A DNA stretch of 41,759 nt from Acinetobacter tandoii DSM 14970 = CIP 107469 (GTDB lineage: Bacteria > Pseudomonadota > Gammaproteobacteria > Pseudomonadales > Moraxellaceae), in NCBI RefSeq assembly GCF_000400735.1, contig NZ_KE007378.1, positions 1-41,759 of the forward strand. The letters run 5' to 3'. The stretch's first letter is position 1. Each line of letters opens with the position of its first letter. Below are positions 36,206 to 41,759 of this stretch, one piece after another. A program made the translations under genes and the position numbers. The notes under the pieces are model-generated. The model made no database searches. It was not told where the DNA came from and worked only from the letters and a program-made list of their open reading frames with translations.

Positions 36206-36466
36206 ATGAATCTATTTCAAGTTAAACAAAATCAGATCGTCAAAATTAGAGATCTCAAAAAAGGTAATCAATACAGTCATACCACTGATCCCGTATTGGA
36301 ACGGCTCCAACTATTAGGTTTTAGAGAGGGTGAAACTCTACAAGTACTCGCTAAAGGTGTTTTTGGCGGAGATCCTGTTTTAGTTCAAATTGAAACTTCA
36401 AGATTCGCATTAAGAAAGAATGAAGCTGAAAGAATTTTTGTAGAGTTAGTATCCAATGAAGATTAA
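36206..36466 (+). CDS. feoA: FeoA, ferrous iron transport accessory protein
   Basis: This 86-residue SH3-like protein has the FeoA pattern (NQYSHTTDPVLERLQLLGFREGETLQVL ... DPVLVQIETSRFALRKNEAERIFVE). FeoA binds FeoB and is needed for Fe(II) uptake. It overlaps feoB by 11 bases and follows the fusion transporter closely, so all three are probably cotranscribed from the CadR-type promoter. Confidence 0.92.
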   Translation: MNLFQVKQNQIVKIRDLKKGNQYSHTTDPVLERLQLLGFREGETLQVLAKGVFGGDPVLVQIETSRFALRKNEAERIFVELVSNED

Positions 36467-38285
36467 GAACATTGCATTAGTCGGTAATCCAAATTGCGGA
36501 AAAACCTCTTTATTTAATACGCTTACTGGTACGCGACAAAAAGTTGCCAACTATGCTGGGGTTACCGTAGAAAGAAAAGAAGGTTCTTTTAAATTACCTT
36601 CTGGTGATGCAATACGAGTATTGGACTTACCCGGAACTTACAGTTTAAAACCTAGTAGTTTAGATGAAGAAGTCACCAGGGCAGTTTGTTTGGGCGAGCT
36701 AAAAGGTGAAATTCTACCCGATATTTTTATATGCGTTGTAGATGCCACAAATTTAAGCTTACATTTGAGCTTGGTTCTCGAAGTTCGTGCTCTAAATCGC
36801 CCTATGATTCTTGTATTAAATATGATGGATGAGGTCAAAAAGCGTGGTATTTCCATTGATAAGGATAAACTGTCTCAACTGTTAGGTATCCCTGTAGTTG
36901 AAGCTGTCGCAGTTAAAACAAAAGGAATTCAAGATTTAATTAATCAATTAGATCAAAAAAATCTTTTTATTACTCCTTATCATTCTGAATTAAGTCATTT
37001 TGAACAGGTCAAACAAATCACCAAACAAGTTATTTTAAATAATGACAGTGGTGATAAAAGAACCGCATTTCTAGATAAAATTTTTCTACATCCTGTATTG
37101 GGTTTAGTAATCTTAACTTTAACCATGTTTGTGATGTTCCAGGCGGTATTTATATGGGCAACGCCTTTTATTGAATTCATTGAAAATTTTGTCGCATGGC
37201 TCAGTGATTTTATTGGACCACTAATCCAACATCCTCTATTAAAAAGCTTGGTTGTGGATGGGGTAATTGCTGGTGCAGGTAGCGTGCTTGCATATATGCC
37301 TCAGATTTTGATTTTATTCTTCTTCATTTTAATGCTTGAAGAGTCAGGCTATTTACCCCGAGCAGCATTTCTTTTAGATAAATTAATGTCTAAAGCCGGG
37401 CTTAGCGGCCGTTCATTTATTCCTCTGCTATCCAGTTTTGCTTGTGCGATTCCCGGAATTATGGCAACCAGAAGTATCAGCTCTGAACGGGACCGATTAG
37501 CAACAATTATGATTGCACCCTTGATGACCTGTTCAGCAAGATTGCCAGTATATGCTTTATTGATCGCGGCATTTATTCCGAACCAATTAATCTACGGCTG
37601 GTTAAGTCTGCAAGGATTAGTCCTTTTTGGTCTTTATATGTCGGGAATAGTCTCAGCGTTATTAGTTTCAGTGTTTCTGAAATTGGTTCGAAAAGATAAA
37701 ACTGAAAGTATTTTTATTTTTGAACTTCCCACATACCGAATTCCAGATATTAGAAATATTGCATTAGGCTTATATGATAGGGCAACTATTTTCTTAAAAC
37801 GAGTTGGTGGCATTATCGTCGCACTGTCTATCTTGTTATGGGTGCTAGTCACGTTCCCTCAACCACCAGATAATGCAAGCATGCCGGCCATTAACTATAG
37901 TTTAGCTGGTCAGTTAGGACATTTAATTCATCCTATATTTGCGCCTATTGGGTTTACATGGGAAATATGTATTGCACTCATTCCTGCTATGGCAGCAAGG
38001 GAAGTTGTAATTGCTGCTCTTGGGGTGATTTATGCGATGTCAGGTGATGAAGATACAGTAACTCAAAGTCTGTTAAGTCAAATTTCAGGCCCGGATGGAT
38101 GGGGGTTAGCCACAGGTTTATCATTATTGGTATGGTTTATTTTTGCTCCCCATTGTCTTGCTACGTTAGCAACAATTAGACGAGAAACTGGCAGCTGGAA
38201 ACAGCCCATCATTATGGCAACTTATTTGTTTGCATTAGCCTACATCTTTTCATTCATCACATATCAAGTTGCGAGTAAGTTTTAA
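36456..38285 (+). CDS. feoB: FeoB, ferrous iron transporter
   Basis: The 609-residue protein has an N-terminal G-protein domain with G1 GNPNCGKT (10-17), G3 DLPG and G4 NMMD, and a membrane domain with two Gate repeats (AGAGSVLAYMPQILILFFFILMLEESGY..., SSFACAIPGIMATR). The C-terminal cytoplasmic extension of E. coli FeoB is shorter here. It imports Fe(II), or possibly another divalent metal. No FeoC follows; a terminator does. Co-expression with an exporter under a Cd-type sensor is unusual. Confidence 0.94.
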   Translation: MKIKNIALVGNPNCGKTSLFNTLTGTRQKVANYAGVTVERKEGSFKLPSGDAIRVLDLPGTYSLKPSSLDEEVTRAVCLGELKGEILPDIFICVVDATNLSLHLSLVLEVRALNRPMILVLNMMDEVKKRGISIDKDKLSQLLGIPVVEAVAVKTKGIQDLINQLDQKNLFITPYHSELSHFEQVKQITKQVILNNDSGDKRTAFLDKIFLHPVLGLVILTLTMFVMFQAVFIWATPFIEFIENFVAWLSDFIGPLIQHPLLKSLVVDGVIAGAGSVLAYMPQILILFFFILMLEESGYLPRAAFLLDKLMSKAGLSGRSFIPLLSSFACAIPGIMATRSISSERDRLATIMIAPLMTCSARLPVYALLIAAFIPNQLIYGWLSLQGLVLFGLYMSGIVSALLVSVFLKLVRKDKTESIFIFELPTYRIPDIRNIALGLYDRATIFLKRVGGIIVALSILLWVLVTFPQPPDNASMPAINYSLAGQLGHLIHPIFAPIGFTWEICIALIPAMAAREVVIAALGVIYAMSGDEDTVTQSLLSQISGPDGWGLATGLSLLVWFIFAPHCLATLATIRRETGSWKQPIIMATYLFALAYIFSFITYQVASKF

Positions 38286-38304
38286 TTAGCAAATGAATAA
38301 AAGA

Positions 38305-38333
38305 GGGGGGGAGCTAGCTCCCCCCCCCTTTAT
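38305..38333. terminator. Bidirectional terminator with G7/C9 tracts
   Basis: Seven G, AGCTAGCT and nine C form a 9-bp or longer stem with a CTAG loop, preceded by AAAAGA and followed by TTTATT. It lies 20 bases after feoB and between convergent genes (feoB and the ACR3-like gene). The long homopolymers make its length prone to slippage or sequencing error. Confidence 0.8.
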
Positions 38334-38407
38334 TAAATTACTCGATGTAAGCGTGGGCTTCTGAATACTTTTATCTAACTATAACAACTACTTAAATGTT
38401 TAAATCT

Positions 38408-39364
38408 CTAGGTTTTGAATAGTCGAGGTATCAGACGAATATAGATTGGTAAAAAGCATAGTTCAACGATAGTCTGAGTCAAGATTACAGCAGGAATTAT
38501 GGGCATACTTCCCGGAATTGCAAAAGCTAATGGAAGAATAACAAATGAATTTCTATATGATGCTGAAAAGGACACAGCACTAGCAGAGCCAGATTCTAAT
38601 CGAAAAATACGAGCAATTATCCAACCCACGAATGGAGCAATAATGGCAAAAGAAATATAAATTGGTAAAGCTTGAAGAGCTGCACTTTTTGCAAGCCCAA
38701 TTTGAGGCATAACTGATGCTAGGACGATAAACAAAACTAGGGCTGTGGCAGGTACAGGAAATAAGTTTAGGCTTTCAGCCACTTTTTCTGCTTGTTCATT
38801 TCTATTCCCAATGAACTGAACTATAGCTGCCATTGCTAAGGGTGCAACAATGAACCATACAAACGCATGGACAAAAGGACCAATTTCAACAAGCTGAGCT
38901 ACCTCTTCTCCGAGGAGTACACCAAGATAAATTGGTAATAAGATCATTTGGATAAGCAATAATACAGGTGTCATCGCAAGTAATAATCTTGCATTACCTT
39001 TCCCAACATGGGTGAAAGTAATCACATAATCAATACACGGTGCTAGTAGAACAAAAAGTACAGCTAAACGAATAAGTGGGTTTTCAGGTAAAAATTGTAT
39101 TAGACCTGCCGTAATTAAAGGTAAGGCAATAAAGTTAGTAATAAGTAATGCAGAAATAAAACGTAAATTTTTTAATGCCTTGCCAATTTCTGCAATAGGT
39201 ACTTGTAAAAAAGTAGCAAATAACATTAATGCCAGTGCAGGGTTAATCAAACTTTCTAAAATCGTCGCTCCACTGATGGTTAATCCAAAAATAACTCCGA
39301 TAAAGATGGTACAGAAGTAGATTTTGACTTGATTATCTTCAAGAAAATTTCGAATATTTTCCAT
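38408..39364 (-). CDS. ACR3/SBF-family transporter (arsenite or organic-anion type)
   Basis: About 318 residues with ten hydrophobic helices. The SBF/ACR3 family core is seen in LLAPCIDYVITFTHVGKGNARLLLAMTPVLL and in the late-helix segment SFSASYRNSFVILPLAFAIPG. The Cys in the 'APC' motif is the residue needed for arsenite transport in ACR3. Still, the family also holds bile-acid:sodium symporter-like members, and no arsR or arsC is nearby. I prefer the ATG at 39364; a GTG at 39382 would overlap the resolvase stop. It lies directly downstream of the resolvase on the same strand. Confidence 0.82.
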   Translation of the reverse strand: MENIRNFLEDNQVKIYFCTIFIGVIFGLTISGATILESLINPALALMLFATFLQVPIAEIGKALKNLRFISALLITNFIALPLITAGLIQFLPENPLIRLAVLFVLLAPCIDYVITFTHVGKGNARLLLAMTPVLLLIQMILLPIYLGVLLGEEVAQLVEIGPFVHAFVWFIVAPLAMAAIVQFIGNRNEQAEKVAESLNLFPVPATALVLFIVLASVMPQIGLAKSAALQALPIYISFAIIAPFVGWIIARIFRLESGSASAVSFSASYRNSFVILPLAFAIPGSMPIIPAVILTQTIVELCFLPIYIRLIPRLFKT

Positions 39365-39374
39365 TTTAATTGAG

Positions 39375-39941
39375 TTACTCACTTGCTTTTAAATAGCGGT
39401 ATACCGCCTGGCGACTAATTCCAAATGCCTGGCCTAATGCCATTTTTGAAGGGTACTTTCCTTCCTTCCATTCTTGTCTTAAAGCTTCAGCCTGTTCAGG
39501 TTTCAATTTATGTACACGCCCTTTGTACTTTCCTTGAGCAGAGGCCAGTTTTATTCCTTCTTTTTGACGCTCTAAAATGATCTCACGTTCGAACTGTGCA
39601 AAAGCGCCCATCAATTGCAGCATCAAATTATCCATCGGGGTAGATTGAGCAGTGAAAGTAATATTTTCTTTTACGAACTGGATGGCAATTCCTCGTTTGA
39701 CCAGTTTATCTACTTCAGTGACTAAATCTTTTAAGCTTCGAGCAAAACGATCCATGGAATGTACAATCACCCTGTCCCCTTCCCGGACATAGTTCAACAT
39801 TTCCTGAAATTTCGGTCGGTCGGTATTTTTACCCGAAGCTCGGTCAACAAAAATCCGGTCGATTTCAATTCCCTCAAGTTGACGTCCTGTATTTTGCTCG
39901 ACTGAACTCACCCGGACATAACCTACTTTTTGACCTTTCAC
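39375..39941 (-). CDS. Serine recombinase/resolvase (TnpR-like), intact
   Basis: About 188 residues from a GTG at 39941 (MKGQKVGYVRVSS), chosen because GGGGAG stands just upstream and the family begins there; an ATG 11 codons earlier exists. It has the catalytic serine in YVRVSS, the FVDRASGKNTDRP and VHSMDRFARS motifs, the long E-helix and a C-terminal Hin-type HTH. It resolves cointegrates or inverts DNA. There is no Tn3 transposase in the window. The C-terminal two thirds are duplicated in the remnant at 23877-24285. Confidence 0.93.
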   Translation of the reverse strand: MKGQKVGYVRVSSVEQNTGRQLEGIEIDRIFVDRASGKNTDRPKFQEMLNYVREGDRVIVHSMDRFARSLKDLVTEVDKLVKRGIAIQFVKENITFTAQSTPMDNLMLQLMGAFAQFEREIILERQKEGIKLASAQGKYKGRVHKLKPEQAEALRQEWKEGKYPSKMALGQAFGISRQAVYRYLKASE

Positions 39942-40112
39942 TCTTTCACTCCCCAATTGGATAAAAATGAACAATTTCGTAAATTATAAATCTTTAATAT
40001 CAAAGTTACATGTTATATATGATTAAAAATCATTTAAATGATACATAAAATCCGGGACATTCTGAGTGTTGCTTTAGGGTATACTCTATAGTTACATAAA
40101 TTTAGATATTAA
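39942..40112. other. Region upstream of the resolvase, possible res site
   Basis: This AT-rich interval has CGTAAATTATAAATC near 39978, resembling half-sites of Tn3-type res regions, and a perfect 14-bp palindrome ATCATTTAAATGAT at 40029-40042. Resolvases of this type act on sites next to their own gene, so this is the natural place, but I cannot place three subsites with confidence. Confidence 0.3.
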
Positions 40113-40358
40113 AAATTTCTCTCCGATAAACCCAGTACGGTTCACCTAAACAGATTGCTACCCCTGAACAAGTTGAACCAGGATCCGAAAAAAGAGGCTT
40201 TTAGAGCCGTTTCTTTAAACTTCATGGCTGATCTTACTGTTTACCAAGGCTTATTAAAATCGTGGAACATTGATCATTTAGAGGTCGTGGAACGTGAAAA
40301 AATCATAAAAAAAAGCCCACCTTGGGGAGGTTGGGCAAAAAAGAAACTACAGCATTGA
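40113..40358 (+). CDS. Small hypothetical protein or gene remnant
   Basis: A frame is open from 40113 to the TGA at 40356-40358. The only plausible start is a TTG at 40155 (67 residues, LLPLNKLNQDPKKEAFRAVSLNF...). It ends in a basic tail (SPPWGGWAKKKLQH), part of which is encoded by the terminator-like hairpin at 40308-40335. I recognise no family. Codon use looks protein-like in the middle, but lack of ATG and ribosome site suggests a 5'-truncated remnant. Confidence 0.35.
   Translation, partial: KFLSDKPSTVHLNRLLPLNKLNQDPKKEAFRAVSLNFMADLTVYQGLLKSWNIDHLEVVEREKIIKKSPPWGGWAKKKLQH
40308..40335 (-). terminator. Terminator on the minus strand, probably for the terC-like gene
   Basis: Read on the minus strand, GCCCAACCT and AGGTGGGC pair (one bulged base) around CCCCA and are followed by seven T. 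It lies beyond the dif-like site, so terC-like transcripts would cross that site before ending. Confidence 0.7.
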
Positions 40359-40380
40359 TTTCTATAGATAATTATAACGA

Positions 40381-40408
40381 ATTTCGTATAAGGTGTATTA
40401 TGTTAATT
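40381..40408 (+). other. dif-like XerC/XerD recombination site (pdif), XerC-XerD orientation
   Basis: XerC arm ATTTCGTATAA (40381-40391), spacer GGTGTA (40392-40397) and XerD arm TTATGTTAATT (40398-40408) make up the site. The XerD arm is an exact inverted match to the arm of the site at 20707-20717, the XerC arm differs from it at three of eleven positions, and the spacer differs, as is usual for pdif sites. It sits between the small hypothetical frame and the terC-like gene. Confidence 0.92.
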
Positions 40409-40486
40409 TTAGGAAAACTTATAATCAGAATAATTAACAGCCACTGTGTTATTGGTAGCTATTAATTATTTAAAGGATTGTAATTT

Positions 40487-41464
40487 TTACCTATGAGTAC
40501 TTTGATCTTTTGTTTTCCAAAGAGAGTATAGAATTCCTGTAAACAAGATGATGAACGTGATCGAAAGGGAGACTGGCGGTGGAATTTTTGCTATACCTAA
40601 TCCATCAGCTATAAAAATTTTTGATCCAATAAAGACTAACAATACTGCTAATGCGTACTTCAAATAATGGAAGCGGTCGACCATTGCTGATAGGGCAAAA
40701 TATAAAGCACGTAATCCCAAAATTGCGAAAATATTTGAAGTATAAACAATAAATGGATCTGTCGTAATCGCAAAAATCGCAGGAACACTATCTATTGCAA
40801 AGATCAGATCTACAAATTCAATCATGATCAAGGCTAGAAAAAGTGGTGTCATAAACCAGGTTAATTGGTTAGTTTTTGGATCAATCTTTTTCACCCAGAA
40901 CTTCTCTGCATGAAGCTGCTCAGTGACACGAAATCTTTTTTTAATAAAGTTCAAAATAGGAGAATTTCCGACTTCATATTCTTTATCAACACTTAGCCAC
41001 ATTTTTATCCCTGTAAAAATAAGAAAGGCTGCAAATATATAAAGAACCCATGAAAATTGGCTGACCAGTGTTGCGCCCACGCCAATCATGATAGCTCTTA
41101 GAAAAATTACACCTATAATTCCCCAAAATAAGACTCTATGCTGATAAATTCTTGGTATCGAGAAATATGAAAAAATCATTGCAATGACAAAGATATTATC
41201 CATCGCTAATGATTTTTCAATTACAAAACCGGTTACATAGTTAATCCCTGCCGTGGGTCCGAGATACCACCACACCCATGCGCCGAAAAGTAAACCTAAT
41301 GTAATATAAAATGCTGATAGTGCTAAGCTTTCTTTAACACCAATCTCTCTTACCTTACGATGAAATACTCCAAGATCTAGAATAAGCAGGACAAGTACAA
41401 TAAGGATAAAGAAAATCCACATCCAAACAGGTTTATCTAAAAAATTCGAAAATAGAACGTCCAT
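40487..41464 (-). CDS. TerC-family integral membrane protein (Alx/TerC type)
   Basis: The 325-residue protein has eight or so transmembrane helices and the conserved acidic residues of the family: LLILDLGVFH, KSLAMDNIFVIAMIF and EFVDLIFAIDSVPAIFAIT. Members are linked to tellurite resistance and, for Alx-like proteins, to manganese export. The start at 41464 has AGAGGA six bases upstream, better than a longer frame reaching 41530. No ter operon partners are present. Its promoter region is joined to the left end of an IS4-family element carrying an outward promoter-like sequence. No yybP-ykoY-type leader is visible in the short leader. Confidence 0.88.
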   Translation of the reverse strand: MDVLFSNFLDKPVWMWIFFILIVLVLLILDLGVFHRKVREIGVKESLALSAFYITLGLLFGAWVWWYLGPTAGINYVTGFVIEKSLAMDNIFVIAMIFSYFSIPRIYQHRVLFWGIIGVIFLRAIMIGVGATLVSQFSWVLYIFAAFLIFTGIKMWLSVDKEYEVGNSPILNFIKKRFRVTEQLHAEKFWVKKIDPKTNQLTWFMTPLFLALIMIEFVDLIFAIDSVPAIFAITTDPFIVYTSNIFAILGLRALYFALSAMVDRFHYLKYALAVLLVFIGSKIFIADGLGIAKIPPPVSLSITFIILFTGILYSLWKTKDQSTHR

Positions 41465-41568
41465 AGTTTTCCTCTGCTTATACTTGTGCTTACATGAGAA
41501 GATATGCTCATTATCAATAATACTTGTCAATATTTACTTTGTACACGACAAAAAAAGATAACTCATTG

Positions 41569-41596
41569 AAATAATGGCATAATACTTGTTTTCTGA
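41569..41596 (-). promoter_or_regulatory. Outward promoter-like sequence in the IS end, pointing at the terC-like gene
   Basis: On the minus strand TCAGAA (41591-41596) and TTATTT (41569-41574) are 16 bases apart. This is the same architecture and nearly the same boxes (TTAGAA-16-TTATTT) as the outward promoter of ISAba1 known to drive neighbouring resistance genes. It would start transcription about 98 bases before the terC-like ATG. Confidence 0.6.
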
Positions 41597-41607
41597 CGAC
41601 GAATATG

Positions 41608-41759
41608 ATGACACATTTCAATGAGTTACATCTCATCTTAAACAAATATCTGAAGTGGAACAAGTCACATGTAAAATGTTTTACACTGATTATGCTTGCA
41701 TTAATTGTAAAACAGACATGTAATCTTTCTTCTGTATCTAAAGCCTTACCCATCAAGTG
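41608..41759 (+). CDS. IS4-family transposase, N-terminal part (truncated by window end)
   Basis: The frame starts MTHFNELHLILNKYLKWNKSH and runs open to the window end (50 codons). It matches the N-terminus of the ISAba1 transposase with a few substitutions. An ATG one codon earlier (41605) is possible. Only the N-terminal region is visible, so the catalytic residues cannot be checked. Confidence 0.87.
   Translation, partial: MTHFNELHLILNKYLKWNKSHVKCFTLIMLALIVKQTCNLSSVSKALPIK

Larger units (their letters stand above)
41537..41759 (+). mobile_element. Left end of an ISAba1-like IS4-family element (continues past window)
   Basis: The end CTTTGTACACGACAAA (41537-41552) is almost the ISAba1 terminal repeat, and an ISAba1-like transposase start follows. 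The right end is outside the window, so target duplication (CAATATTTA would be the left 9 bp) cannot be tested. Confidence 0.85.

Noticed and set aside
36185..36206. Fur box before feoA
   Set aside because: The gap of 11 bases is too short for a promoter and holds no Fur-like repeat.
23877..39941. A Tn3-family transposon
   Set aside because: Resolvase genes are present, but there is no Tn3 transposase and I recognise no 38-bp Tn3 inverted repeats.
41500..41530. Fur-like dyad (TATTATTGATAATGAG, minus strand) upstream of the terC-like gene
   Set aside because: The match to the 19-bp consensus is loose and such AT-rich dyads arise easily in this genome.
41465..41536. Manganese riboswitch (yybP-ykoY type) before the terC-like gene
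   Set aside because: The leader is only about 70 bases up to the IS and shows no matching conserved loops.
1..41759. CRISPR arrays, tRNA or rRNA genes, plasmid replication genes and iterons
   Set aside because: No evenly spaced short repeats, no tRNA or rRNA-like sequence and no Rep-like protein were recognised.

Overview
The window looks like accessory DNA from an Acinetobacter species. Coding DNA is AT-rich, Acinetobacter-type insertion sequences are present (IS6/IS1008-like, an ISAba1-like IS4 end, IS1202-group elements), and two XerC/XerD dif-like sites are visible. Two such sites suggest a plasmid built from pdif modules, but I see no replication or mobilisation gene, so this is inference.

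Left part (1-13916): the 3' end of a giant repetitive type I secreted adhesin (at least 2,958 residues in the window), followed by its own secretion system: a TolC-type outer membrane protein, a LapB-like ABC exporter and a LapC/HlyD-like adaptor. The three exporter genes overlap or nearly overlap. Strong terminators follow the adhesin and the adaptor gene.

Scarred region (13917-18176): a cut C-terminal gene fragment, a complete IS66-family element, an internal gene fragment, a complete IS5-family element, and the first 17 codons of a brnT-like toxin gene with a palindrome upstream. Neither IS has a target duplication and the flanking fragments do not match, so rearrangement has happened here. 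An SDR dehydrogenase, an AraC-type regulator and a probably frameshifted small membrane protein gene follow on the minus strand (18177-20543).

Module between two dif-like sites (20707-40408): the left site (XerD/XerC orientation) is followed by two different IS1202-group elements in tandem. The pentamer AACAA occurs at all three junctions, and the proximal element lies 5-6 bp from the XerC arm. Next come a truncated resolvase gene, two inverted IS6-family elements enclosing a beheaded copper ATPase gene and a small YHYH-type gene, and then a metal-resistance block. The block holds czcI-czcC-czcB-czcA-czcD (minus strand), a CadR-type MerR regulator with a clear divergent operator, and a plus-strand operon of an unusual Cys-rich/HMA/CDF fusion transporter with feoA and feoB. 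An ACR3/SBF-type transporter, an intact resolvase and a small unknown reading frame complete the module. The right site (40381-40408) is in the opposite orientation.

Right end: a terC-family membrane protein gene whose upstream region is joined to the left end of an ISAba1-like IS4-family element. That IS end carries an outward promoter-like sequence pointing at terC. The IS runs off the window.

Working picture: the module combines RND and CDF export of divalent cations with a metal-sensing regulator and a mobile copy of FeoAB. Two site preferences shaped it: Xer recombination at the dif-like sites, and IS1202-group insertion beside the XerC arm.
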